Under the pieces are notes generated by a model, which searched no databases, had not been told where the DNA came from, and saw nothing but the letters and a program-made list of their open reading frames with translations. This document shows positions 35,027-44,108 of a stretch of 45,877 nt of DNA, piece by piece. Position 1 is the first letter of the stretch, and each line of letters starts with the position of its first letter. The position numbers and the translations under genes are program-made. Origin of the DNA: an uncultured Pseudomonas sp. (GTDB lineage Bacteria > Pseudomonadota > Gammaproteobacteria > Pseudomonadales > Pseudomonadaceae); assembly GCF_946886105.1 (NCBI RefSeq), contig NZ_CAMPHV010000045.1, forward strand, positions 1 to 45,877, written 5' to 3'.

Positions 35027-37551
35027 GCCAGCGGAAGAACACGCCGGCCACCGATCCGGATCAATTGCACGATCAGTTCAACGCGGTCTGGGGCAACCCG
35101 CGCGGCTGGCGCGCGCTGACCATCGTCAACCACACCACCATCGGCCTGCGTTTCATGTACACCGGCGCGGCGTTCTTTCTGCTCGGCGGGCTGCTGGCGA
35201 TGCTGATCCGCACCCAGCTCGCCTTGCCGGATCACGCCTTTATGCCGGCGGATGTCTACAACCAGGTGTTCACCATGCACGGCACGGTGATGATGTTCCT
35301 GTTCGCCGTGCCGATGATGGAGGGTATGGCGGTCTACCTGATCCCGAAGATGATAGGCGCGCGGGATCTGGTGTTCCCCAGGCTGTCGGCCCTGGGTTAC
35401 TACTGCTACCTGTTCGGCGGCCTGATTCTGGCGTCCAGCCTGTTGCTCGACCTCGCGCCCAAGGCTGGCTGGTTCATGTACACGCCGTTGTCCAGCGCCG
35501 CCCATACGCCCGGGCCGAACTCGGACTTCTGGCTGCTGGGCATCACCTTCGTGGAAATCTCGGCGGTCGGGGCCGGCATCGAGCTGGTGGTGTCGATCCT
35601 GTGCTCGCGCACCCGGGGCATGGCGCTGCACCAGATGCCGATCTACGCCTGGTACATCCTGGCGATGGCGATGATGATCGTGGTCGGTTTCCCGCCGTTG
35701 ATTCTCGGCAGCATCCTCCTGGAACTGGAGCGCGCCGTCGGCATGCCGTTCTTCGACGTGACCCGGGGCGGCGATCCGCTGCTTTGGCAGCACCTGTTCT
35801 GGCTGTTCGGCCACCCGGAGGTGTACATCCTGTTCCTGCCCGCCGCGGGCATCGTCTCGACGCTGTTGCCGGTCTTCGCCCAACGGCCGCTGGTGGGCTA
35901 CCGCTGGGTGGTGCTGGCGGTGCTGACCACCGGTTTCATCAGCTTCGGCCTATGGGTGCACCACATGTTCACCGTGGGCATTCCACAATTGGCCCAGGCG
36001 TTTTTCTCGGCGGCGAGCATGCTGGTGGCGATCCCCACCGGGGTGCAGATCTTCGCCTGGCTGGCGACCCTGTGGCTGGGCAAGCCGGTGTATCACCTGC
36101 CGATGCTGTGGCTGGTGGGCTTTCTCATCGTGTTCGTCTGCGGCGGCCTGACCGGGGTGATGTTGGCCCTGGTGCCTTTCGATTGGCAGGTGCACGACAC
36201 CCATTTCGTGGTCGCCCATATGCACTACGTGTTGGTCGGCGGCGTGTTCTTCCCGATGATGGCCGGCATCTACTACTGGCTGCCGCACTTTTCCGGGCGC
36301 ATGCCCTCGGTGCGCCTGGGCCGCTGGGGCTTCTGGCTGGTATTTATCGGCTTCAACCTGACGTTTCTGATCATGCACTGGACCGGCCTGATGGGCATGC
36401 CGCGCAGGATCTACAGCTACCCGACGGGGCTGGGCTGGGATCTGCCGAACCTGATCGCCTCGGTGGGCAGCTTCATCATGGCCATCGGCATCGCCACCAT
36501 CCTTCTGGATATCCTTCTGCATTTCCGTTTCGGCCTGCCGGCGAAGGTCAACCCGTGGCACGCCGACACCCTGGAATGGGCGACCTGCCTGCCGCCCAAT
36601 GCCTACAACTTCGTCAGCCTGCCGGACGTGCGCAGCCGCCACCCGCTGTGGGACGACCCCGACCTGCCGTACAGCATCGCCCGCGGTGAACACGCGCTCA
36701 CCGTGATCGATCACGGCCGGCGCGAAACCTGGGGCAGCGATCCGCTGAGCGGCAAGGTGCGCGAGATCATCCATTTGCCCGGCAACAGCTGGTGGCCGCT
36801 GATCGCCGCGGGGTTTCTCGCCGCGCTGTGCATCGCCCTGCTGCTCAAGCTGTATTGGCTGGCGGCGGCTGCTTGCGTCGCCGCCCTGCTGAGCCTGCTG
36901 CGCTGGAGCTGGGAAAACGGCAGCCATCCGCTGGCGGCGCCCGATGCCCGCACCCAACCCGGCGAGCCACCGCTGCACTCGCGCACCTGCGACGGCCCCG
37001 GACTCTGGGGCATGGGTGTGACCCTGCTGGCCGACGGCGCGCTCTATTTGGCGCTGCTGTTCGGCTGGTTCTACCTGTGGACGGTGGCGCCGAACTGGCA
37101 AGTGCCGCAGCAAGCGCTGTTCGATCATCGCTTGCTGCTCGCCAGCGCCCTGCTGCTGAGCTTTATCTGCGCCTTGCAAGCGCGCACCGGCAAGCGCTTA
37201 CGCCGGGGCAACGAGCGCGGTTTATTCGTTCATCTGGCGCTGATCGCCGGCAGCGGCCTGGCGCAATCCGGCCTGTTGCTATGGACCCTGCTCGCCAGCG
37301 ACCTGGCACCCCGCGCCACCGCCCACGATGCGGTGATCGTCGTCCTGCTGGTCTACAACCTGCTGCACTGCGCCCTGGCGAGCATTCTCAGTGTCTTGCA
37401 AGCCTTACGTGTGCGCTGCGGTTATGTCGGCGCCCACGCCCCGTACGAACCCCTGGTGGTCGGCCAACTCTGGTATTACAACCTCGGCGTGCTCTGGAGC
37501 AGCTATTGCGTTCTGGTGCTGTTCCCGCCGACCTGGGGAGTCGGCGGATGA
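35023..37551 (+). CDS. coxA: Cytochrome c oxidase subunit I fused to a subunit III-like part
   Basis: This 842-residue protein reduces O2 at the heme a3-CuB centre. Residues about 1-540 are subunit I: His86 in MHGTVMMF, His264/Tyr268 in GHPEVYI, His313/His314 in WVHHMFTVG, and His399/His401 in VAHMHYVL. Residues about 590-842 contain further helices that look like a CoxC/subunit III domain (LLADGALYLALLFGWFYLW ... HDAVIVVLLVYNLLHCALASIL). Such fused oxidases are known in caa3 clusters. The ATG at 35023 overlaps the coxB stop. Confidence 0.9.
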   Translation: MSQRKNTPATDPDQLHDQFNAVWGNPRGWRALTIVNHTTIGLRFMYTGAAFFLLGGLLAMLIRTQLALPDHAFMPADVYNQVFTMHGTVMMFLFAVPMMEGMAVYLIPKMIGARDLVFPRLSALGYYCYLFGGLILASSLLLDLAPKAGWFMYTPLSSAAHTPGPNSDFWLLGITFVEISAVGAGIELVVSILCSRTRGMALHQMPIYAWYILAMAMMIVVGFPPLILGSILLELERAVGMPFFDVTRGGDPLLWQHLFWLFGHPEVYILFLPAAGIVSTLLPVFAQRPLVGYRWVVLAVLTTGFISFGLWVHHMFTVGIPQLAQAFFSAASMLVAIPTGVQIFAWLATLWLGKPVYHLPMLWLVGFLIVFVCGGLTGVMLALVPFDWQVHDTHFVVAHMHYVLVGGVFFPMMAGIYYWLPHFSGRMPSVRLGRWGFWLVFIGFNLTFLIMHWTGLMGMPRRIYSYPTGLGWDLPNLIASVGSFIMAIGIATILLDILLHFRFGLPAKVNPWHADTLEWATCLPPNAYNFVSLPDVRSRHPLWDDPDLPYSIARGEHALTVIDHGRRETWGSDPLSGKVREIIHLPGNSWWPLIAAGFLAALCIALLLKLYWLAAAACVAALLSLLRWSWENGSHPLAAPDARTQPGEPPLHSRTCDGPGLWGMGVTLLADGALYLALLFGWFYLWTVAPNWQVPQQALFDHRLLLASALLLSFICALQARTGKRLRRGNERGLFVHLALIAGSGLAQSGLLLWTLLASDLAPRATAHDAVIVVLLVYNLLHCALASILSVLQALRVRCGYVGAHAPYEPLVVGQLWYYNLGVLWSSYCVLVLFPPTWGVGG

Positions 37552-37901
37552 ACGGCTTGCGCTCGCCCTACCACCCGCTGCATATCGTCCTCGGCTTGCT
37601 GATCTGGAGCCTGTGGTTCGTCGCGATCTACGGCGGCTTGTCCGTGGCCTGCGCGGTCGCGCCGCCAACGCCGCAACAGGGCCCCTGGAACTGGTTGAAT
37701 GCACTGCTCGGGCTTAGCGCCGTCGCCACCTTGATCCTGCTCGGCGCCTTGGCGAGGTGGTCCTGGCGCGCCGGCCTGCGTATGCATCGACAGCCGCGCG
37801 AATGCTTCGTCGCTCGACTCGCCGCCAGCACCCATGCAGTCGCCGCGCTGGCCACACTGTTTATTGCGCTGCCGATACTGAGGCTGCCGCCATGCCTGTA
37901 A
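37548..37901 (+). CDS. Small membrane protein of the oxidase cluster
   Basis: This 117-residue protein has three probable membrane helices (HIVLGLLIWSLWFVAIYGGL, LNALLGLSAVATLILLGALA, AVAALATLFIALPIL). Start and stop are locked into the operon: ATGA overlap with coxA and a 10-nt overlap with ctaG. I do not recognise a family; the position suggests a subunit IV-like or assembly protein. Confidence 0.8.
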   Translation: MNGLRSPYHPLHIVLGLLIWSLWFVAIYGGLSVACAVAPPTPQQGPWNWLNALLGLSAVATLILLGALARWSWRAGLRMHRQPRECFVARLAASTHAVAALATLFIALPILRLPPCL

Positions 37902-38719
37902 TCGCCGGCATCGCTTTGCTGCTGATGGCCCATCCGGCAGCCGCCCATGGCCTGCTGGACAGCCATCTCGGCGAACGCTTACCGCTGATCATCAGTGCCC
38001 TGCTGCTCAGCGCCGCCTGGTTGCTCTACGGGCTCGGCGCGCGCCGGGTGCGCGCCCATGGCCGCGAAGCGCTGTGGCTGCACCTGGCCATGGCGATCGC
38101 CGTGTTGGCGGTATTCGGCCCCCTGGACGCGTGGGCCGAAACCAGCGCCAGCTGGCATATGTTCCAGCACATGCTGTTCATCCTGGCGATCGCCCCGCTT
38201 TGGGCCCTGGCCAGGCCCTTGCCGCAATGGCGGGCGGTCTGCGGACCGCGGTTGCAACCGCTATGGCGCGGCCTACTGCGGATCGGGCGTTACCCCGTGC
38301 CACTGGCGCTGCTGCACGGCGCGCTGATCTGGATCTGGCACACGCCCGCCCTGTATCTCCTGGCCCTGGAAAACCTCTGGTGGCACATGCTCGAACACGC
38401 GAGTTTTCTGTTCAGCGCCTGGCTGTTCTGGTGGGCCTGCCTGCGCGCACCACCGCAACAGGTGCCGCAAGCGCTGATGGCATTGCTGCTGACGCTGATG
38501 CACACCGGCCTGCTCGGCGCCCTGCTGACCTTCGGCAGTAGCTCGTTTTACGGAGAGGATCGGGATATCGCCGACCAGCAACTGGCCGGCCTGCTGATGT
38601 GGGTGCCGGGCGGCCTGGTCTATCTCGCCGGCGCCGGCTGGATCGCCTGGCGCTGGTTGGGCCGTAGCTGGCGGCGCACGACTCGGCCGTTCGTGCCGGA
38701 TAACGATAAGACAGTGTAG
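37892..38719 (+). CDS. ctaG: Oxidase assembly protein CtaG (caa3 type)
   Basis: This 275-residue membrane protein has about seven helices and the caa3_CtaG pattern (ASWHMFQHMLFILAIAPLWAL, LHGALIWIWHTPALYLLALE, WWHMLEHASFLFSAWLFWW), with many His residues suited to copper delivery to CuB. It overlaps the previous gene by 10 nt; an extended frame upstream was rejected. The last codon and the stop lie inside a palindromic repeat. No cox11, heme O/A synthase or cox15 gene is seen in the window. Confidence 0.9.
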   Translation: MPVIAGIALLLMAHPAAAHGLLDSHLGERLPLIISALLLSAAWLLYGLGARRVRAHGREALWLHLAMAIAVLAVFGPLDAWAETSASWHMFQHMLFILAIAPLWALARPLPQWRAVCGPRLQPLWRGLLRIGRYPVPLALLHGALIWIWHTPALYLLALENLWWHMLEHASFLFSAWLFWWACLRAPPQQVPQALMALLLTLMHTGLLGALLTFGSSSFYGEDRDIADQQLAGLLMWVPGGLVYLAGAGWIAWRWLGRSWRRTTRPFVPDNDKTV

Positions 38720-38778
38720 GAGCCAGCTTGCTGGCGATCTTTGTATATCAAAGCATCGCCAGCAAGCTGGCTCCTACA
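38715..38778. repeat. Palindromic repeat at the end of ctaG, GTAGGAGCCAGC type
   Basis: Arms 38716-38738 and 38755-38777 are perfect 23-bp complements (a TG/CA pair at the outer ends extends this), 16-nt loop. The arms are identical to those at 22784-22845. The TAG of ctaG lies in the left arm. It lies between the convergent ctaG and a minus-strand solute-binding protein gene, and may act as a transcription barrier. Confidence 0.92.
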
Positions 38779-38806
38779 CGGCCCATGTTCCGACTAGAGT
38801 CGTGGG

Positions 38807-39553
38807 CTATTCACTACCAACAACCTGCTGCACCAACTTATCGAACGAGCCATCTGCGCGCATTTCCAGCAGGCTCTGATCGAAGCGTTGCAACAGCGCT
38901 TGCTGCTGGGCTTTTTTGCCGAACACCAGGTAAGTCGGGTTGATGCTCAGGGGCGGTTCGAGCGCCTGCACATTGCCCAGTTGCAACTGCTGAATCAGGC
39001 GTTGCCCGGCTAGCTCGATGGCGATGACCGCATCCAGCCTGCCGGAAGCGAGCATGCGGAAATTCGCTTCGTCCGAACTGCTTTGGCTCGCCAGAATACG
39101 GCCGCTCTTGAGCGCTTCGTCGAACGCGTCGGTATAGCTCCAGCCGCGAATCACCCCAACACGCTTGTCGTACAGGTCGCCGATCTGCTCGAACTTGATC
39201 GCCGCGCCCTTGCGCACGTAGATCAGCAGCTTCTCTTCGAAGAGCGGCTGGGAATAATCGAAGACTTCCAGGCGCGCCGCGGTTTTATAGATGCCGCCGA
39301 TCCCCAGCCTGCCGTTCTCGCCCATCCTCAAGGCGCGCTTCCATGGCATCGCCCGGAGTTCCACGGGTACTCCCGCCCGCTGGAAAACCGCCTGTAACAG
39401 CAGCGGATAGAGACCTTTGGCTTGGCCGGCCTCCTGGTACATGAACGGGGGATTGGCGTTGTCGATGGCGACGACCGGGTCGGCGCGCACCGAGACAGCG
39501 GCCAACCCCAGGACCATGACGAGCAAGACGCGCGAAAGAGTTATAGCCGACAC
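38807..39553 (-). CDS. Periplasmic solute-binding protein, family 3
   Basis: This protein follows the amino-acid-binding fold (VVAIDNANPPFMYQEAGQAKGLYPLLLQAVFQRAGVPVELRAMPWKRALRMGENGRLG). I start it at a GTG (39553, 248 residues), because the signal peptide SAITLSRVLLVMVLGLAAVSVRA then lies at the N-terminus; the in-frame ATG at 39622 adds 23 residues that do not look like a signal peptide. Neither start has a strong SD. No transporter partner is adjacent, so the ligand is unknown. It follows argR in the same direction, about 93 nt away. Confidence 0.78.
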   Translation of the reverse strand: MSAITLSRVLLVMVLGLAAVSVRADPVVAIDNANPPFMYQEAGQAKGLYPLLLQAVFQRAGVPVELRAMPWKRALRMGENGRLGIGGIYKTAARLEVFDYSQPLFEEKLLIYVRKGAAIKFEQIGDLYDKRVGVIRGWSYTDAFDEALKSGRILASQSSSDEANFRMLASGRLDAVIAIELAGQRLIQQLQLGNVQALEPPLSINPTYLVFGKKAQQQALLQRFDQSLLEMRADGSFDKLVQQVVGSE

Positions 39554-39646
39554 CTGTGCGTTTCCCGAGTCAGTTTTCGCCTGATGACCCAAGCATAGCT
39601 CTGGAAATGCAGATCGACTCATAGGTTTGCACTAACGCCGGGCCAC

Positions 39647-40627
39647 TCAGTCGCGTTCTGCCGTGGCCGAGGTGAGTTCGAAGGGACTGTTGCTGCGCCT
39701 TTGGTTACGGTCTTCGCGCGGTGTGGCGCCGAAGAAGTTGCGGTAGGCGCTGGAAAAGTGCGGGCCCGAAGAGAAGCCGCAGGACAGGCCGATCTGGATG
39801 ATCGACTTGCTGGTTTGCATCAATAGTTGGCGCGCCTTGTTCAGCCGCAGTTCCAGGTAGTACTGGCTGGGCACACGGTTGAGGTATTGCTTGAAGATGC
39901 GCTCCAACTGCCGGCGCGATACGCATACGTGGCGGGCGATTTCGTCGGTGGTCAGCGGCTCCTCGATATTCGCCTCCATCAGCAATACCGCCTGGGTCAG
40001 TTTCGGATGGCTGGAGCCCAAACGGTTCTGCAACGGAATGCGCTGGCGTTCGCCGCCTTCGCGAATACGTTCCACCACCAATTCTTCCGACACCGCGCCG
40101 GCCAATTCGGCGCCGTGATCGCGGGACAACAGCGCCAGAAACAGGTCCATCACCGCCATGCCGCCGCACGCGCTCATACGGTCGCGGTCCCAGTCGAACA
40201 GATGGCTGGTGGCGATGACCTTGGGGAAGCGCTCGCTGAAGTCGTCCTGCCAGCGCCAGTGCACCGAGGCGCGGTAGCCGTCGAGTAAGCCGAGTTGCGC
40301 CAACGGATACACGCCGGCGGACACCGCACCTATCGCGCAGCCACTGCGCACCAGTTGCTTGAGCGCACCGGAGAGCGCCGCCGGCATGGCCGCGGGCGGT
40401 TCGTCGGCGATCAGAAACAGCTTCTGGCAGCCTTCGAGCTTGCCCACCCAGGACTCGCCCGGCAGACGCCAGGCGCCCTCGCCCGGCGCTTCGGCCTGGA
40501 GAAACGACAGCTCGTAGACCACTTCGGGGTGGATACGCTGGGCGACGAGCAAGGCTTCCTCCGCCAACGCCAAGGTCAGGGGCTTGGTGTTGGGCCAAAG
40601 CAGGAAGCCGATTCGATGGGCATTCAT
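39647..40627 (-). CDS. argR: Arginine-responsive AraC-family regulator ArgR
   Basis: This 326-residue regulator has an N-terminal class I amidotransferase-like domain (residues about 5-190) and a C-terminal AraC DNA-binding domain with two HTH motifs (LTTDEIARHVCVSRRQLERIFKQYL ... IQIGLSCGFSSGPHFSSAYRNFFG). In Pseudomonas it activates arginine catabolic and transport genes and controls its own operon. It is the last gene of aotJQMOP-argR. The start has a weak SD. A TGTCGC-N8-AA box lies upstream of aotJ. Confidence 0.93.
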   Translation of the reverse strand: MNAHRIGFLLWPNTKPLTLALAEEALLVAQRIHPEVVYELSFLQAEAPGEGAWRLPGESWVGKLEGCQKLFLIADEPPAAMPAALSGALKQLVRSGCAIGAVSAGVYPLAQLGLLDGYRASVHWRWQDDFSERFPKVIATSHLFDWDRDRMSACGGMAVMDLFLALLSRDHGAELAGAVSEELVVERIREGGERQRIPLQNRLGSSHPKLTQAVLLMEANIEEPLTTDEIARHVCVSRRQLERIFKQYLNRVPSQYYLELRLNKARQLLMQTSKSIIQIGLSCGFSSGPHFSSAYRNFFGATPREDRNQRRSNSPFELTSATAERD

Positions 40628-40665
40628 GGCGGTGAGTTTAGGCTCTGTTGGCGTAATGGGGGCGC

Positions 40666-41430
40666 TTATTTAAGGCTACCGGAAAGGAATTGCTGCAGCC
40701 GCTCGGATTGCGGATTGACCAAAACTTCACGGGGGTCGCCGCGCTCTTCCACCACGCCTTTGTGGAGGAACACCAACTGGTTGGAGACTTCGCGGGCGAA
40801 GCCCATTTCGTGGGTCACCACGACCATGGTGCGGCCTTCCTGGGCCAGGTCCTGCATGACCTTGAGCACCTCGCCGACCAGCTCCGGGTCGAGCGCCGAG
40901 GTCGGCTCGTCGAACAGCATCACTTCCGGTTCCATGGCCAGGGCGCGGGCGATCGCCACGCGCTGCTGCTCGCCACCGGACATGTGCGCCGGATAGGCGT
41001 CCTTGCGGTGCGCGACGCCGACCTTGTTCAGGTAGTGCTCGGCTTTGTCCCGGGCTTCCTGTTTGTCCATGCCGAGCACATGCACCGGCGCTTCCATGAT
41101 GTTTTCCAGGGCGCTCATGTGCGACCACAGATTGAAGTGCTGGAACACCATTGCCAGGCGCGAGCGCATGCGCTGCAGCTGCTTGGCGTCGGCGGCCTTG
41201 AGCGCGCCGTCCTTGTTCGGCACCAGCTTGAGTTCTTCGCCGTTGAGCAGGATCTTGCCGGCGTGCGGCTGCTCCAGCAGGTTGATGCAACGCAGAAAGG
41301 TACTCTTGCCCGAGCCGCTGGAGCCGATGATGCTGGTCACATCGCCGGCCTTGGCCGCAAGGGACACGCCCTTGAGCACTTCGTGGCTGCCATAACGCTT
41401 GTGCAAGTCCTGAACTTCGAGTTTGTACAT
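40666..41430 (-). CDS. aotP: Arginine/ornithine ABC transporter ATPase AotP
   Basis: This 254-residue ATPase has Walker [11 protein letters not shown] loop VFQHFNL, signature [16 protein letters not shown] and Walker [16 protein letters not shown], as in HisP-type polar amino-acid ABC transporters. It powers uptake together with AotQ and AotM. I start at 41430 (MYKLEVQ); an in-frame GTG three codons upstream is less likely. Gap to argR is 38 nt. Confidence 0.95.
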   Translation of the reverse strand: MYKLEVQDLHKRYGSHEVLKGVSLAAKAGDVTSIIGSSGSGKSTFLRCINLLEQPHAGKILLNGEELKLVPNKDGALKAADAKQLQRMRSRLAMVFQHFNLWSHMSALENIMEAPVHVLGMDKQEARDKAEHYLNKVGVAHRKDAYPAHMSGGEQQRVAIARALAMEPEVMLFDEPTSALDPELVGEVLKVMQDLAQEGRTMVVVTHEMGFAREVSNQLVFLHKGVVEERGDPREVLVNPQSERLQQFLSGSLK

Positions 41431-41448
41431 GGTTTCCACTCTCTTGAA

Positions 41449-42561
41449 TCAGTCGCTCAACAAGCGACCCTGGCGAATAGGGGTGCGGCCGGCCACTTTG
41501 GCCAACCAACGATCAGGCAGTGCGAAACGCATGCGTTCGATGGCAAACAGCACGCCTGCGGTGCCGGCGTGGACCACACTGTGGCGGTCGTCCAGCGGGT
41601 CCTGTACTTCGAATATCGGCGTGCCGGCTTCCACCCAGGCGCCGACCGGTTGCAAATAGCTCACCACTCCGCTGTGCGGCGCGTACAACAATTCGGTGCC
41701 GGCGAAAGGCACGCCCTCGCAACACTCTTGCGGCGCGGCCGGCCAGTCGCCGGCGATCAGACCTTGCTCGGCGAGATAGGCCAGAATCGCCTCGGCATAG
41801 GCCTGGGCCTTGGCCGGTGCGGTGTTGTCCATGCCGCCCAACTCCACCGTGGTGGCCAGGCAGACCGCGTCGATGGTCGCGTCCGGGAAGCGCCGGGCCA
41901 GCCGCAACCAGGGCGAGGAGCAGGCTTCGTCGAACGACGAACCGCCGGATTCCTCGGCCAACAACACGGTGGCGGCGCCCAGGCGCGCGGCCAGGCCGCT
42001 CAGTTGCGGCCATTGCTGGGGAATCCCGTAGAGGTGCACGGCCGCCTCGAAGTCGCAATGCAGGTCGAGCACCACGTCGGCGTCGTAGGCGTGCTTCAGC
42101 AACAGGCGCTGCAAACCTTGCAGCTCGGAGGTCGGCGCGGGCTGCGCTTCCAAAGCATGCAGCATGGCCGTGCGGATCGCGCGCACATTGCTCGGGCCGT
42201 CCTTGCCCAGGCGCCCTTCCAGGGCCGGCGCGATGGCTTCGGCCAGATCGAAGAAGCCGCGGTTGAAGTTCTTGCCGCTGCCGACCTCGAAACGCCCCTG
42301 GTGGCAACCTTGCACCAGTTGCCCCAAACCGATCGGATTGGCCACCGGCACCAGTTCGATCACCCCGGTCAAACGGCCCTGCTCTTCCAACTCGCGCAGA
42401 CGTCGTTTGAGTTCCACCGCCACGCGCATGCCGGGCAGTTCGTCAGCGTGCATCGAGGCCTGGATATAGGCTTTGCACGGGCCGCTGCCGAAGCGGAATA
42501 CGCTCAGCTGTCGCCTGGTGCCCGGGGTGTTCCAGGGTAATGGGTGATCGATTCGCTGCAT
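41449..42561 (-). CDS. aotO: Succinylglutamate desuccinylase/aspartoacylase-family protein AotO
   Basis: This 370-residue protein has the zinc-carboxypeptidase-like features of the AstE/AspA family: ASMHADELPGMRVAVELKRR near residue 35, a second His in DVVLDLHCDF, and a C-terminal barrel (LYAPHSGVVSYLQPVGAWVEAGTPIFEV). It is the non-transport member of the aot operon; its substrate is unknown and not needed for transport as I recall. It sits 10 nt after aotM. Confidence 0.9.
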   Translation of the reverse strand: MQRIDHPLPWNTPGTRRQLSVFRFGSGPCKAYIQASMHADELPGMRVAVELKRRLRELEEQGRLTGVIELVPVANPIGLGQLVQGCHQGRFEVGSGKNFNRGFFDLAEAIAPALEGRLGKDGPSNVRAIRTAMLHALEAQPAPTSELQGLQRLLLKHAYDADVVLDLHCDFEAAVHLYGIPQQWPQLSGLAARLGAATVLLAEESGGSSFDEACSSPWLRLARRFPDATIDAVCLATTVELGGMDNTAPAKAQAYAEAILAYLAEQGLIAGDWPAAPQECCEGVPFAGTELLYAPHSGVVSYLQPVGAWVEAGTPIFEVQDPLDDRHSVVHAGTAGVLFAIERMRFALPDRWLAKVAGRTPIRQGRLLSD

Positions 42562-42571
42562 GCCGATGTCC

Positions 42572-43270
42572 TCAGGCCTTGCGTGGCGCCAGATAGGCCA
42601 GCCAACGGCGCTCGGCCAGCTTGAACAGGCGCACCAGGATAAAGGTCAGCACCAGGTAGAACGCCCCGGCGGTGATAAAGGCTTCGAACGGCATGTAGAA
42701 CCGCGAACTGACCGTGCGCGCCGCACCGGTGATGTCAATCAGGGTAACGATCGACGCCAGGCTGGTGGTGTGCAACATCATGATCACTTCGTTGCTGTAC
42801 TGCGGCAGCGCCCGGCGCAACGCCGACGGCAGCAGGATGCGGCGGTACAGCTTGAAGCGCGACATGCCCATGGCCTTGGCCGCTTCGATCTCGCCATGGG
42901 GCGTGGACTTCAAACTGCCGGCGAGGATTTCCGCACTGTAGGCACTGGTGTTGATGGCGAATGCGAGCACCGCACAAAAGGTCGCGCTCGACAGATAGGG
43001 CCACATGAAGCTCTCGCGCACCGCCTCGAACTGGGCCAGACCGTAGTAGATCAGAAACAGCTGCACCAGCATCGGTGTACCGCGGATCACATAGGTGTAG
43101 AGCCAGGCCGGGAAGTTCACCAGCGGCGATTTCGAGACCCGCATCAAGCCCAGCGGAATCGCCAGGGCCAGGCCGAACGCCAAGGCCAGCAGAAGAATCT
43201 TCAGGGTGACCAATACGCCGCCGAAGTACAGCGGCAGGTTTTCCCAAATCATGTTGTAGTCGAAGATCAT
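42572..43270 (-). CDS. aotM: Arginine/ornithine ABC permease AotM
   Basis: This 232-residue permease has about five helices and the EAA loop (HGEIEAAKAMGMSRFKLYRRILLPSALRRALP) of the HisM family. I start at 43270 (MIFDYNMIWENLP), with GAGGAG 9 nt upstream; 28 in-frame residues further upstream overlap aotQ and were rejected. Pairs with AotQ in the inner membrane. Confidence 0.95.
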   Translation of the reverse strand: MIFDYNMIWENLPLYFGGVLVTLKILLLALAFGLALAIPLGLMRVSKSPLVNFPAWLYTYVIRGTPMLVQLFLIYYGLAQFEAVRESFMWPYLSSATFCAVLAFAINTSAYSAEILAGSLKSTPHGEIEAAKAMGMSRFKLYRRILLPSALRRALPQYSNEVIMMLHTTSLASIVTLIDITGAARTVSSRFYMPFEAFITAGAFYLVLTFILVRLFKLAERRWLAYLAPRKA

Positions 43271-43283
43271 GCGTGCGTGCTCC

Positions 43284-43973
43284 TCACAGATCGGCGGCTT
43301 TGGTGCCGACCGAGTAGCGCTTGTCCAGATAACGCAAAGCCAGCAGCGACACACTGGTCAACACCAGGTAGAGCGCGGCGACCGCGAGATAGAAGGTGAA
43401 GGGTTCGCGGGTCGCATCGGCGGCGTTTTTCGCCTTGAACATCATGTCCTGCAGGCCCACCACCGAGATCAGCGCCGTGGCCTTGGTCAACACCAACCAG
43501 TTGTTGGTGAAACCGGGAATCGCGAAGCGGATCATCTGCGGCACCAGAATGCGGAAGAACACCTTGATCCCGCTCATGCCATAGGCCGCGCCGGCCTCGC
43601 TCTGCCCCTTGGGGATCGCCATAAAGGCGCCGCGAAAGGTTTCCGACAGATAAGCGCCGAAGATGAAACCCATGGTGAAGACACCGGCGACGAACGGATT
43701 GATGTCGATATATTCGTTGTAACCGAGCAGCGGAGCCACGCGGTTAACCAGATCCTGGCCGCCGTAGAAGATCAGCAGGATCAGTACCAGATCGGGAATA
43801 CCGCGAATGACGGTGGCGTAGGTCTCCCCCAGAATCGCCAGCCATTTGATCGGTGACAAGCGAAATGCCGCGCCCAGGAGGCCCAGGAAAATCGCCACCG
43901 CCATCGAGGTCAACGCCAGAATCAGGGTAAGCCAGGCACCTTCGAGAATGGTCGAGCCGTAGCCGTTCAACAT
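43284..43973 (-). CDS. aotQ: Arginine/ornithine ABC permease AotQ
   Basis: This 229-residue permease has the typical start MLNGYGSTILEGAWLTLILALTS and the EAA loop (GQSEAGAAYGMSGIKVFFRILVPQMIRFAIPG). It forms the channel with AotM. It lies 13 nt before aotM; a terminator-like hairpin separates it from aotJ upstream. Confidence 0.95.
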   Translation of the reverse strand: MLNGYGSTILEGAWLTLILALTSMAVAIFLGLLGAAFRLSPIKWLAILGETYATVIRGIPDLVLILLIFYGGQDLVNRVAPLLGYNEYIDINPFVAGVFTMGFIFGAYLSETFRGAFMAIPKGQSEAGAAYGMSGIKVFFRILVPQMIRFAIPGFTNNWLVLTKATALISVVGLQDMMFKAKNAADATREPFTFYLAVAALYLVLTSVSLLALRYLDKRYSVGTKAADL

Positions 43974-44021
43974 GCCCTAGTTACCTCATACGGGCGCCAG
44001 CGGGCGCCGGGAAGTACAACG

Positions 44022-44079
44022 AAAAAGTGGCACAGGTCGTTTCCATTCTCGCGGGCCGAAGCCAAGCGCCTGCGCCACT
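44022..44079 (-). terminator. Attenuating terminator between aotJ and aotQ
   Basis: On the minus strand AGTGGCGCAGG and CCTGTGCCACT pair (one GU) around a 31-nt loop, followed by T5. It lies 30 nt past the aotJ stop and should partly end transcripts, giving more binding protein than permease. Confidence 0.75.
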
Positions 44080-44108
44080 CTCGGTGAAAGCGATAAATCG
44101 CCGTACGC

